From: Shewanella baltica
Lineage (GTDB): Bacteria; Pseudomonadota; Gammaproteobacteria; Enterobacterales; Shewanellaceae
NCBI RefSeq assembly: GCF_900456975.1
Contig: NZ_UGYM01000002.1
Span: 3,720,001-3,784,000, forward strand
Length of the DNA: 64,000 bases
Direction: 5' to 3'
Below, one piece after another: positions 28,022-36,890 of this stretch. How positions within the stretch are numbered: the first letter of the stretch is position 1; each line of letters starts with the position of its first letter. The translations under genes and the position numbers were made by a program. The notes under the pieces are model-generated. The model ran no database searches, was not told where the DNA came from, and saw only the letters and a list, made by a program, of their open reading frames with translations.

Positions 28022-29634
28022 TAAACGGTACCTACTTCAGGTAAAGGTTTAGTGGGAATATACACAGAAAAACGCGCGCCACCTAAATCTGAGTCGGCAA
28101 ACTCTAAGCTGCCATGGCAGGCACACAGGTAGGTATTGACGATATACATGCCCACACCGTGCTGCGCCCCTTGCTTAGAGCTGTAATCTGGATCGAATAT
28201 CGTGCTGTACTCGGTTTTAGAAATCCCATCGCCACTGTCTTCCACATCAAAAATCAGGTTAGAGGCGGTTTCATCTAAGGTCACGACCACGCGGCGGGGC
28301 TTATGATTGTTCGCCCTGTGCACGGCCTCAATGGCATTATCGATAAGATTGCCCATAATCGACACCATCCGCTCTAGCATAATGGCGTCTTGAACATCGC
28401 TGAGTTGACTATCTGGGCTGATTTGAAACTCAATATTGAGCTCTTTCGCCTTGTGATACTTACCCAAGAGTAATCCCGCGATCGTCGGCTCATGGATTTG
28501 CGACAGTAATAAATGGATTTGAGCCTGCCAACCTTGGCTTTCTTGACCGATAAATTCGACCGCTTTGTCGTAGGCTTTGAGCTGTAATAATGCGCCTAGG
28601 GTATGGAGTTTATTCGAGTAATCATGGGTTTGCACTCTGAGCATTTCGGCAAACTCTTGTACTTTTGCCAGTTGTTGGCTCAAGCGCTCAATTTCATCGG
28701 CGGGGCGCATCGTCAGTAGTAAGCCATCATTTTGATCCCGTACCTGAAACGGCACCCGCGACATCACCAGCCATTGCTCATTGGCAAATAACTCGAATCC
28801 CCTGATGGTTTTGTTTTGGTTCGTCAGTAGAAAATCGGCGTGCTGCGGCAATAAATCACTCAACATCAGAGTATTAGGTTGGCAGGTCGGAGATAAGGCT
28901 AAGATCTCCCGCGCCCTTTGATTCAACTTGCGGATACGGCCATCGGCATCCAATGCCACCACGCCCATTCGCACTGTGTTAAGAATCGCGTCCTGCTCGA
29001 CGAATAAACGGCCTATTTCCGCAGGTTGCAAGCCGAACAACATTTCCCGTACTTGCCGTCCCATCCAAAAAGCCACCAGCACGCCCATCAATAACACCCC
29101 TAGGACTGTCATGATGATTTCAGGAATACGCTTATCGATTAACGCGCCCACGGACTGGCTCAAAAAGCCCACGGAAACCAAGCCGATAATTTGACCTTGC
29201 TCGTCAAGCACTGGCACTTTGCCGCGAATAGAGCGACCTAAACTGCCCTGCGCCTCGGAGATATAAGACTCCCCTTCTAATGCCGCTTGGCTGTCACCGC
29301 CCTCCATCTTCTTGCCAATTTTATCTGAATCTGGGTGCACGATACGGTATTTATGGGTATCGCCCACCACGATAAAATCGGCCTTAGACGCTAGACGTAT
29401 TCCCTCTATCGCAGCCAGCAATTGTGGGCTCGAATGCCCAGTCTGCAAAGCGGTAATCACATCGGCCCGTGTCGCGACCGCATGGGCCAGCCCTAATGCC
29501 TTAGCGCCCGATTGCTCAGTAATACTGCGACTCAAAATTTGATAGCTGATGCCGCCAAATAAGGCGCACAGCAACAAACTCAGGCAAGTCACCCCACTGA
29601 TTAACCACGTTTCTAAGCGCTTAGGGCGTCTCAT
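28021..29634 (-). CDS. CitA/DcuS-type sensor histidine kinase
   Basis: 537 residues, inner-membrane sensor. Two membrane segments (about 11-33 and 174-195) enclose a periplasmic PAS-like ligand domain of about 140 residues typical of carboxylate sensors ('VVGDTHKYRIVHPDSDKIGK'). A cytoplasmic PAS domain (about 215-305) is followed by the phospho-accepting His segment ('THDYSNKLHTLGALLQL', near 339) and the ATPase domain with 'NLIDNAIEAV', 'DSGDGIS' and 'GVGMYIV'. Located 15 bp after tctA, so it is co-transcribed with the transporter and very likely senses its tricarboxylate or related substrate. Confidence 0.94.
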   Translation of the reverse strand: MRRPKRLETWLISGVTCLSLLLCALFGGISYQILSRSITEQSGAKALGLAHAVATRADVITALQTGHSSPQLLAAIEGIRLASKADFIVVGDTHKYRIVHPDSDKIGKKMEGGDSQAALEGESYISEAQGSLGRSIRGKVPVLDEQGQIIGLVSVGFLSQSVGALIDKRIPEIIMTVLGVLLMGVLVAFWMGRQVREMLFGLQPAEIGRLFVEQDAILNTVRMGVVALDADGRIRKLNQRAREILALSPTCQPNTLMLSDLLPQHADFLLTNQNKTIRGFELFANEQWLVMSRVPFQVRDQNDGLLLTMRPADEIERLSQQLAKVQEFAEMLRVQTHDYSNKLHTLGALLQLKAYDKAVEFIGQESQGWQAQIHLLLSQIHEPTIAGLLLGKYHKAKELNIEFQISPDSQLSDVQDAIMLERMVSIMGNLIDNAIEAVHRANNHKPRRVVVTLDETASNLIFDVEDSGDGISKTEYSTIFDPDYSSKQGAQHGVGMYIVNTYLCACHGSLEFADSDLGGARFSVYIPTKPLPEVGTV

Positions 29635-29649
29635 TAGCGTACCTTTACA

Positions 29650-31170
29650 TTAAGAGGCTTTCGCCAATTTATCACTACGATGACTACGAATAAAACCGAT
29701 CAATGGCACAGCCAGCATCGCAATTGCCACAATCAAGATAGTCAGCGTCAGCGGGCGTTCCCACAGGAAGCTCAAAGAACCATCGGAAGCGATCATAGCA
29801 CGGCGGAAGTTACGCTCAATCATATCACCGAGGATGAAGCCCAGTAGCAGCGGCGCCATCGGAAATGCCAGCAAACGCAACACCACAGCGACAATCGCAA
29901 AACCTATCATCAAGAACAGATCGAAAGTATTAAACGAGACTAAATACACCCCAATCAAACTGAAGAACAGGATCATCACAGTCAGAATCGACTTAGGTAA
30001 AGCCAGCACTTTGGCAAAATAAGGGATCAGCGGTAAATTCAGCACCAGCAGAATAATATTGCCGAAATACATAGAGATAATCACAGACCAAAACACGTCT
30101 GGACGCTCTTGCATCAACATAGGGCCAGGTTGAATACCATAAGCGATCAATGCACCGAGCATGATGGCCGTGGTACCCGACCCCGGAATACCTAAGGTCA
30201 ATAACGGGACAAATGAGCCAGTACAGGCCGCATTGTTAGCCGACTCAGGCGCCGCAACACCGCGAATCGAGCCCTTACCAAACTCATCGCGTTTCGCGCC
30301 GCGGGATAAATTACGCTCAGTGCCGTAGGCCATAAAGCTGGCAATCGTTGCACCTGCGCCCGGTAATACCCCAATCAAAAAACCGAAAATCGACGAGCGA
30401 CCAATCACAGGTGCTATCTCTTTCACTTCCTCTTTGGTTAAGCGAGTGCTACCAATCGGCTGCGCTGAAAAGTTGATGTTTTCGGTCGACTTAGGCGGCT
30501 TAATCACATTCATTAACGCTTCCGACAGGGCAAAAGTCGCCATGGCGATTAACAGAAAACTGATGCCATCGAGTAAATCTGGCTGACCGAAGGTGAAGCG
30601 TTCCATCCCCGAGAAAGGATCGATCCCCACTGACGAGAGCAACAAACCTAAGTGAGTCATCATCATGGCCTTGAGGAAATCGCCACGATTCGAAAACGCC
30701 GCAATGGCCGTCAAACCGAGGAACATCAAGACCACATAATCGCCCGATTGAAAGCTCAGAGATACTTGCGCTAATAATGGCGCCGCGACCATCAACATAA
30801 TGGCGCCGATAGTGCCGCCGGTAAACGAAGCATAGGCCGCAATCGCTAATGCTTTGCCCGCCATGCCTTTTTGCGCCATCGGATAACCATCGAATGACGT
30901 CGCAACCGTTCCTGCCACGCCCGGGGCGTTGATCAGAATTGATGATGTCGACCCACCAAAAATAGCGCCGTAGTAAACGCCCGCCATTAAGATCATCCCT
31001 GAACTGGGGCCAATGCTGTAAGTCACAGGGATCATCAGAGCGATCGCTGTGATCGGCCCTAATCCCGGCAGCATACCGATCACTGTGCCGACCAAGCAGC
31101 CTAAGACCACATACATGAGGTTTTGCAATTCAAACGCGGTCGATAGACCAATAAACATTGCATCGAACAT
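29650..31170 (-). CDS. tctA: Tripartite tricarboxylate transporter large permease TctA
   Basis: Large membrane subunit of the TctABC secondary transporter; 506 residues with about eleven to twelve membrane segments. The family motif 'GMLPGLGPITAIALMIP' near residue 33 and the repeated second-half motif 'GVLPGAGATIASFMAYG' near 268 are present, as is 'PGVAGTVATSFDGYPMA'. I chose the ATG at 31170: GGAG lies six bases upstream and it starts two bases after the tctB stop. A TTG four codons further upstream is the alternative. Works with TctB and the periplasmic TctC. Confidence 0.96.
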   Translation of the reverse strand: MFDAMFIGLSTAFELQNLMYVVLGCLVGTVIGMLPGLGPITAIALMIPVTYSIGPSSGMILMAGVYYGAIFGGSTSSILINAPGVAGTVATSFDGYPMAQKGMAGKALAIAAYASFTGGTIGAIMLMVAAPLLAQVSLSFQSGDYVVLMFLGLTAIAAFSNRGDFLKAMMMTHLGLLLSSVGIDPFSGMERFTFGQPDLLDGISFLLIAMATFALSEALMNVIKPPKSTENINFSAQPIGSTRLTKEEVKEIAPVIGRSSIFGFLIGVLPGAGATIASFMAYGTERNLSRGAKRDEFGKGSIRGVAAPESANNAACTGSFVPLLTLGIPGSGTTAIMLGALIAYGIQPGPMLMQERPDVFWSVIISMYFGNIILLVLNLPLIPYFAKVLALPKSILTVMILFFSLIGVYLVSFNTFDLFLMIGFAIVAVVLRLLAFPMAPLLLGFILGDMIERNFRRAMIASDGSLSFLWERPLTLTILIVAIAMLAVPLIGFIRSHRSDKLAKAS

Positions 31171-31172
31171 AG

Positions 31173-31640
31173 TTAACTCCAAAGAGAACCTGAGGCCAAG
31201 TAGATACCTAAGACTTGCGTCATCAACACCCAGAACACCAACACCACGGGCACAGAGGCGAGCAGCAAAATCTTAAAGCGGCGCTCTCCCATCAACCAAA
31301 ATCCAGCGACCAAAAACAATAAGGTAGCGACAACAAACCCCAACGGTTCGAGTCCGGCGGCATACAAGACCATCAGCACAATCAGCGCCGCGGTTTGTTG
31401 TAAGGCGGCTTTAGTCAGCAGCGCCCCCCGCTGTTGAACCGTGTTTCCTTTTAGCAAGACGGCAACCAGAGAGAACAGACTAAACATCAATCCCATGGCA
31501 GCATAAATCTTCGGCATAGTGGAAGATGTCACGACTTCAAATTCTTCAAACGGCAATAAGGGAATTTGCCATGCCAGCACGCCATATCCAGTAAACACGG
31601 CGACAAATAGCAAGGAACCAATCAGATCACGATTCAACAT
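31173..31640 (-). CDS. tctB: Tripartite tricarboxylate transporter small subunit TctB
   Basis: 155 residues, four membrane segments (about 7-27, 45-63, 83-103 and 118-148), the pattern of TctB-family small permeases. Sequence conservation in this family is low; the call leans on size, topology and its place between tctC and tctA. It begins ten bases after the tctC stop with a GGAG site. Confidence 0.92.
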   Translation of the reverse strand: MLNRDLIGSLLFVAVFTGYGVLAWQIPLLPFEEFEVVTSSTMPKIYAAMGLMFSLFSLVAVLLKGNTVQQRGALLTKAALQQTAALIVLMVLYAAGLEPLGFVVATLLFLVAGFWLMGERRFKILLLASVPVVLVFWVLMTQVLGIYLASGSLWS

Positions 31641-31650
31641 CTGTCACTCC

Positions 31651-32604
31651 TTACTTAATAAAGCCCAGTTGCAACATAGTGGCTTTAAGCTGTTGCTCCT
31701 GTGCTTCCAATGACTTAACAAAATCGGCTTGGGGTTCAAACAGATTGATCCAACCATTACGGGCACGCACTTGTTCCCATTCTGGCGTTTTAATCAGTGC
31801 CGCAAACTTGGCCACATACTCATCAACTTTGGCTTTAGGCGTATCCGGTGCCGCGAAAAAGCCGCGCCAGTTAGTAAACGTCATGTCATAACCGAGTGAT
31901 TTAATCGTCGGAACCTCTGGATGCTCGGCAACGATTTCTGGCGCCGTCATCGCAAGGATCCGACCTTGACCACTGCCTGCAATTTCTAACGCTTCACTGA
32001 ATCCCGTCGACAGTAAATCGACTTCGCCCGAGAGTAAGCCAGCCTTAGCTTGACCACCCGCATCGTAGGGAACATAACGTAAACGACCGCCATCTAAACC
32101 CGCCGCCGCAATCGCTTGCGCCGCAACTAAGTGATCCATACTGCCGCGCGCCGAGCCGCCAGCGATATTGAATCTTTGTGGATCCGCCTTAAAGGCCGCC
32201 AACACATCGTCCCAGTTTTTCAACGGTGAATCGTTACGTACCACAAAGGCACCGTAATCGGCGACTATGCCTGCAACCGGCGTTAAATCACGATAACTAA
32301 ACGGGATTTGCCCAGAAAGTGCACGGAGCACAATCGGAGTCGAGTTAACCAGTAAAATATCGCCCTGTTTGTTTTTCGATTTGATCATAGAGGCTATTGC
32401 ACGGCCGCCACCGCCGCCCGAGAGGTTCTCAAAAGAGGCATTACCATCAATTTTCGACTTCACTAAGGCTTCACCGACGCCACGCGCAGTAGTATCCCAA
32501 CCACCGCCTGGACCGCCAGGAATGATAAAGTGGATATCAGCACTCGCCATGCCAGAGGCACCGAGTAACAGCGCACTCATGACTAAAGATTTCATTTTCA
32601 ACAT
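31651..32604 (-). CDS. tctC: Tripartite tricarboxylate transporter periplasmic binding protein TctC
   Basis: 317 residues with a signal peptide (cleavage after 'GMASA', residue 22). It belongs to the Bug/TctC family: 'IIPGGPGGGWDTTARG' near residue 27 binds the ligand carboxylate, and 'AGGSARGSMDHL' and 'YDAGGQAKAGLLSGEVD' are the second ligand loop and hinge. It captures tricarboxylates or similar acids and hands them to TctAB. It is 12 bases after the porin gene. Exact substrate cannot be told from sequence. Confidence 0.94.
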   Translation of the reverse strand: MLKMKSLVMSALLLGASGMASADIHFIIPGGPGGGWDTTARGVGEALVKSKIDGNASFENLSGGGGGRAIASMIKSKNKQGDILLVNSTPIVLRALSGQIPFSYRDLTPVAGIVADYGAFVVRNDSPLKNWDDVLAAFKADPQRFNIAGGSARGSMDHLVAAQAIAAAGLDGGRLRYVPYDAGGQAKAGLLSGEVDLLSTGFSEALEIAGSGQGRILAMTAPEIVAEHPEVPTIKSLGYDMTFTNWRGFFAAPDTPKAKVDEYVAKFAALIKTPEWEQVRARNGWINLFEPQADFVKSLEAQEQQLKATMLQLGFIK

Positions 32605-32616
32605 GATTCATTACTC

Positions 32617-33900
32617 CTAAAACACGTATTGCAAACGGGCAGCAAAGGCATCACCCACATCTTCATTGCCGACTAAGGCAATCGTGCCTGCGCCATCGAC
32701 GGAAGAATGGATGTAGTTAGCCATCACTTTGATTTTTGGATTGAAGTAGTAAGACACGCCTAAGGTATAGATCTGAGCTTTAGTACCTTGGAAGTCGGAG
32801 CTCGCATCCACGCTAGAAAAACGTGCCGCCAATTCCCATGCATCGGTTACGCCCTTAGGCTGAGAAAACACCGCGCTGCCCTTGGAATAGCTACGCTGTT
32901 CGCCCGTTAAGAAATAACTCGCCTGCAGGTAATACGCCTGATAACGCTCACCATCGAGCACTGACTGAGGATCTTGGGTGTTTAAACTGCGCTGGGCGTA
33001 TTCGCCCTGCAACAACAAGGCATTATGTTGAAATGCCAGCTCTAAACCCGCTTGGTTTAGATTATCAATCGCTGCGGTTTCACCACCGGCGACATAGTTA
33101 ATCAGGCGAGTATTAGTCTCGCGCAGTTCGCCGCGAGCAAAGCTGGCAGACAAGTCATCGCCGCCCATTTGACGCGCTGAGTACCACAAGCCCGCATGTA
33201 ACACTTGGCCCGGTTCTTTGGCCTGTGACCAAGTCACTCGCGAGCTCAGGGCATAGTTCAAATCATCAGTTTCATCTTTGCCATCGCTACCAAAGGCATC
33301 GTTTTTATAAACACCCAAGGCGTAACGTAAACCTGTGCTTGGGAAATATTGATAGGCAGAAACACCCCAGCGGAAGTACGGCGACATAGTATCGGCGAGG
33401 CTAGAACGTTCAATCAGCGCAATGTGATTACTGCTGGTAAGCGCATCGAGGCTGATATCCTCACGCAACTTACCAAATTGCAGTTTAGGGCCATTCTCAA
33501 AACCCGAATAACGCATCCGAGCCATGACGATTTCAGCGGTATTTTCAGCAAATTCAAGCAACAGCTTGTAATCCCAATCCTGTAATTCGCCTTCAACAAA
33601 GGTACGGACTCGGCGAGGGAAAATATCCTGCGCGCTACTGCCGTTATGTTCGGCGTTATAGGCACCATTGAAGAGGTTGTAATCGAGTTGAATGCGACCA
33701 CCTATCTCAAAAGCTGGCGCGCTAGGCTTAGATGGAGTCGCAATGGCATTCGCTGCCTGCTGTTGTTTTAGCTGGTTAACTTCTTGAGTCAATTGGGTGA
33801 GTTGTGCTTGAAGCTCTTGTGGCGTTAAGTCTTGCGCATTCGCAAAACCAGTAAAAGCCACAGCGGTTGCCGCAGCAAGTAAGGTCAATCTAGGCATCAA
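32617..33900 (-). CDS. Outer-membrane porin, OprP/OprO-like
   Basis: 427 residues. Signal peptide at 1-22 ('ATAVAFTGFANAQ'). A short coiled coil follows (about 26-50, 'LQAQLTQLTQEVNQLKQQQ'), then a beta-barrel with alternating strands and a C-terminal 'LQYVF' ending in Phe, the outer-membrane assembly signal. The barrel resembles the phosphate-selective porin O/P family, members of which also carry carboxylates. As the first gene of the porin-tctCBA-kinase-regulator operon it is likely the outer-membrane entry route for the Tct substrate. A palindrome lies just upstream (33923-33939). Confidence 0.9.
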   Translation of the reverse strand: MMPRLTLLAAATAVAFTGFANAQDLTPQELQAQLTQLTQEVNQLKQQQAANAIATPSKPSAPAFEIGGRIQLDYNLFNGAYNAEHNGSSAQDIFPRRVRTFVEGELQDWDYKLLLEFAENTAEIVMARMRYSGFENGPKLQFGKLREDISLDALTSSNHIALIERSSLADTMSPYFRWGVSAYQYFPSTGLRYALGVYKNDAFGSDGKDETDDLNYALSSRVTWSQAKEPGQVLHAGLWYSARQMGGDDLSASFARGELRETNTRLINYVAGGETAAIDNLNQAGLELAFQHNALLLQGEYAQRSLNTQDPQSVLDGERYQAYYLQASYFLTGEQRSYSKGSAVFSQPKGVTDAWELAARFSSVDASSDFQGTKAQIYTLGVSYYFNPKIKVMANYIHSSVDGAGTIALVGNEDVGDAFAARLQYVF

Positions 33901-33922
33901 TGCCTCCTGTATTGCAGTCTGC

Positions 33923-33939
33923 CATTCCCTGTGGGAATG
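33923..33939. promoter_or_regulatory. Palindrome in the porin leader
   Basis: CATTCCC-TGT-GGGAATG, perfect seven-base arms, 23 bp upstream of the porin ATG. It overlaps or abuts the ribosome-binding region, so it could be an operator or a leader hairpin that affects translation. Confidence 0.45.
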
Positions 33940-34431
33940 CCTGTGTTATTAGAATTGTGTCAGGTCTGTGACGGACTACTTCCTCGCCCAGAGGATGAAA
34001 TGTATCGTTAACATTTCGTTAAAGATATTTAACGCACTTAATCTTCATTAAGGGACTTAAGGTGACTAAAAATCATAAAGTTCATGAACAAAATGAACTT
34101 AACTCAAGGGAAACGGCTTGAAGTGCACAAAACGGGTAAGAATGAGAGATAACTCAATGAAAATATGACAGGAATATTAGCTGGCGCTGAATGTTAACAG
34201 ATGAGTGGAATAGCATAAAAATACGACGGTTCTACCCTTAAAACGTTAAATTAAGCTAGAAGCCATCCATAAAAGCAAAGCGCCGTTAAGCGCTTCTGAG
34301 GGAACTAGCAACAATACTTGAAGAGAGATTGAGTAGGATATTGGGCGATAAGCATTAGCAACGATGAGCAAATAACTGTGGTCGAACAAAAAACACCAAA
34401 TGCTCGACCCAAGGATGCGAGCACTTATTTG

Positions 34432-34473
34432 TTCGAGCTAATTGATTCAAGCTAATAAATTCGAGCTTTCGCT
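34432..34473. repeat. 14-bp imperfect tandem repeat (three units)
   Basis: TTCGAGCTAATTGA, TTCAAGCTAATAAA and TTCGAGCTTTCGCT in a row. It lies just after the bactofilin gene's stop. A similar 14-bp period is seen at 37461-37502. Confidence 0.7.
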
Positions 34474-34479
34474 TAGCAA

Positions 34480-35292
34480 TCAGAGCTTATTGCCTGCATT
34501 CTCGCTGGTGGGCGCGGTGCCATTATCACCCTGCGCCATCTGTGCATGACCTTGTTCCATTTGCTGTAAATCTTCCATCGCAGAATCCTGCGATAAAGCC
34601 AGCGGATCGGGATCTGCGGATACCGCCACCGTATTGTCGGCATTCGCGGTATCTGGCGCAGTCATTTGTTCAGTCAGTAATGGATTGGCGGCCTTTGCAG
34701 CATCTAGCTCCTGAGTCACAGGGGACACTTCAGTATTGAGCGGACTATCACTCACATTCGGTAACCACTCACGCAATGGCTCGGGTCCAAAACTAAAGCC
34801 CAAGGCGATGACGACAGTTGCAGCAGCAACATACAACCAAGGGCGAATCGCCCGATTATCGCCTCTTAATGAACCGCTCTCACTGGCATATAGGTGCGCA
34901 TCCGAGCGTTGAGCCGCTGGGGCGATCGCTTTTAGCATATCAGGCAAGGCATCAAGCTCAGGGCCTTTAATCCGCTGACCAATAAACTGGCCGCCTTCGT
35001 AGATCTCCATCTGATGGCTTGCAACTTCGCCGTCAACCACACCAGAACTGGTAATAATCAACTTATTACAACAGACTCGACCACTAAATACGCCGCACAC
35101 CCGCAACTCATCACAGCTGACTTCACCGGAGATCTCGCCGCCAAGTTCGATCTTAATTTGTCCCGCTGAACCAATCTTGCCCTGCAATTTACCCGCAATT
35201 AATGCCGTGCTCTCTAACTGGATGTCACCCTCAATCGAGGTTTGTGCACTGATAAAAGTAATGCCATTGCCTTTGCTAGCCATAGGATTCAT
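34480..35292 (-). CDS. Bactofilin-domain protein with membrane segment
   Basis: 270 residues. The N-terminal half (about 10-110) is a bactofilin (DUF583) right-handed beta-helix, seen in repeated Gly-spaced hydrophobic steps ('SIEGDIQLESTALIAGKLQG', 'GEISGEVSCDELRVCGVFSG'). Bactofilins polymerise into filaments that place cell-wall or chemotaxis proteins. After a linker, residues about 152-168 ('PWLYVAAATVVIALGFSF') form a membrane segment, and the last 100 residues are acidic, low-complexity and Asp/Asn/Met/Gln-rich, probably periplasmic. Classical bactofilins lack a membrane helix, so this is a non-standard form. Three or four Cys residues lie inside the beta-helix ('CDELRVCG', 'RVCCNKL'). 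Monocistronic. Confidence 0.85.
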   Translation of the reverse strand: MNPMASKGNGITFISAQTSIEGDIQLESTALIAGKLQGKIGSAGQIKIELGGEISGEVSCDELRVCGVFSGRVCCNKLIITSSGVVDGEVASHQMEIYEGGQFIGQRIKGPELDALPDMLKAIAPAAQRSDAHLYASESGSLRGDNRAIRPWLYVAAATVVIALGFSFGPEPLREWLPNVSDSPLNTEVSPVTQELDAAKAANPLLTEQMTAPDTANADNTVAVSADPDPLALSQDSAMEDLQQMEQGHAQMAQGDNGTAPTSENAGNKL

Positions 35293-35564
35293 TCCATATC
35301 ATTATTTTTGTGACAAAGATGTTAAGGTAAAAGTCCCCGAGAATAAAGCACTGGTTTCGTTTAGTATTTGACCTAAACCTCAGAGCGGGATTTAAGTCAC
35401 GCCAGCGACTATGTTACCCTGCGCTAGTGCAATATGGCTCCCGAGTACCTAAGTATGAGTAGCATGATGCCTCAAAAGGCGAGCGCTGATATCGCACTTA
35501 ATCAAAGCTAAAGCACACACTGACTGCAGTAAACACCTAAAACAACCGCCAACGAGACCCCGAC

Positions 35565-36890
35565 ATGGCTTATTCAAACTCCGCTAGCTCGCAATCGATA
35601 ACGCCAATGATGACGCCACTGGAAGTGTATCGCGCCAAAGTGAGCGAAAATCTAGTTGACGATCCGGCGCAACAACAGGCGGTGTTGGCGCTCGATATGT
35701 TATTTAAACACTTGATGCCACAACCCTATTCAGCACGCCACTCCCATTCACAATCCATCAAAGGCTTGTATCTGTGGGGCGATGTAGGTCGGGGTAAAAC
35801 CTTTCTGATGGATTTGTTTTTCGATTGTTTGCCAAGTGAAGGCAAATTAAGACTGCATTTCCACCGTTTTATGGCGCGGATACACCAAGCATTACGCGAG
35901 CATTCGGGTAAACGCGATCCGTTAACGCTTATAGCAAAAAATCTCGCGAAAGAATGCAAGGTGCTGTGTTTCGATGAGTTTTTTGTCTCAGACATTGGCG
36001 ATGCCATGATACTCGCAGGGCTATTTGAGTGCCTATTCGAACAAGGTGTGGTGCTGGTCGCGACCTCTAATATTCCTATTGAGCGCTTATATGAAAACGG
36101 CTTAGCCAGACACAGATTTTTACCTTGTATCCAACTGCTGCAAGCGCACACGCAAATGCTGCATCTCGATGGCAACCAAGACCACAGGATGCACGCCATC
36201 AATACTTTATTAAACAACGAGATTGGCATTGATAGCGCTGAAATGAGTGCCTCGATTTCCCGCAATATCGGCATTACCGGAACACTCGATTTTGAGCAGA
36301 TTTTTGACAAGCTAGTGAATGGGTTAACGCCAAATGCGCTCAGTATGAGTGCTATTGGCATTAGCGATTCTGGTATTATTGATACTGGCATTAGCGGTTC
36401 TAGCATGAGTGATAGCAAAATGAGTAATGCTAGCCTCACCATCTGCAACCGTGAAATCCCAGTGATCCGCGCAGCTTTAGAGCCCATAGACAAAGCTGTT
36501 GCTTGGTTCGACTTTTATGCCCTGTGTGACGGCCCGAGATCCCAACTCGATTACATCGAAATCGCCAGTCGATTTAAGATCTTAATGGTGAGTGGCGTTC
36601 CTAAATTAGGCGGCGAAGTGAAAGGCTGGATCCGTGCCCGCGGCACGGAGGACGGTACAGGTGAAAACCAAGCCGCAACCACGGGCGAGCGCAAACTCTC
36701 CTACGCCGCCAACGATGACCCAGCGCGCCGTTTTATCAGCTTAATTGATGAGTTGTACGATCAAAATGTCAGCCTTTATCTCAGCTGCGACGTGCCACTG
36801 AGCGAACTCTACCAAGGTGGCGCACTCAGTTTTGAATTCCGCCGCACCTACAGCCGATTAATAGAAATGAGCCGACATGAATTAGCGTAA
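35565..36890 (+). CDS. zapE: Cell division ATPase ZapE (AFG1-like)
   Basis: AAA-type ATPase that in E. coli acts on FtsZ rings during stress. Walker A is 'GDVGRGKT' near residue 73, Walker B 'CFDEF' near 137, with 'SDIGDAMIL' and the sensor 'VATSNIP' near 166 and the C-terminal 'SFEFRRTYSRLIEMS' block. At 441 residues it is some 60 residues longer than usual (about 375). The surplus lies at about 225-295, where a 15-bp minisatellite repeats six times in frame (36342-36431) just before the 'REIPV' strand of the C-terminal part. A second Gly/Thr-rich stretch at about 360-375 also seems extended. Both are likely surface loops. Active-site residues are intact. Confidence 0.93.
   Translation: MAYSNSASSQSITPMMTPLEVYRAKVSENLVDDPAQQQAVLALDMLFKHLMPQPYSARHSHSQSIKGLYLWGDVGRGKTFLMDLFFDCLPSEGKLRLHFHRFMARIHQALREHSGKRDPLTLIAKNLAKECKVLCFDEFFVSDIGDAMILAGLFECLFEQGVVLVATSNIPIERLYENGLARHRFLPCIQLLQAHTQMLHLDGNQDHRMHAINTLLNNEIGIDSAEMSASISRNIGITGTLDFEQIFDKLVNGLTPNALSMSAIGISDSGIIDTGISGSSMSDSKMSNASLTICNREIPVIRAALEPIDKAVAWFDFYALCDGPRSQLDYIEIASRFKILMVSGVPKLGGEVKGWIRARGTEDGTGENQAATTGERKLSYAANDDPARRFISLIDELYDQNVSLYLSCDVPLSELYQGGALSFEFRRTYSRLIEMSRHELA
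36342..36431 (+). repeat. In-frame 15-bp minisatellite in zapE (six units)
   Basis: Six consecutive 15-base units, each encoding five residues: SMSAI, GISDS, GIIDT, GISGS, SMSDS, KMSNA (residues 260-289). Consensus is roughly (G/S)(I/M)SDS. The phase matches the codon frame exactly. Confidence 0.85.

Larger units (their letters stand above)
33901..34479. promoter_or_regulatory. Control region of the porin-tct operon and tail of the bactofilin gene
   Basis: A 579-bp non-coding stretch. Near the porin start lies the palindrome at 33923-33939. The middle is AT-rich without any supported gene. Near the bactofilin end there is a 14-bp tandem repeat (34432-34473). Confidence 0.5.
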
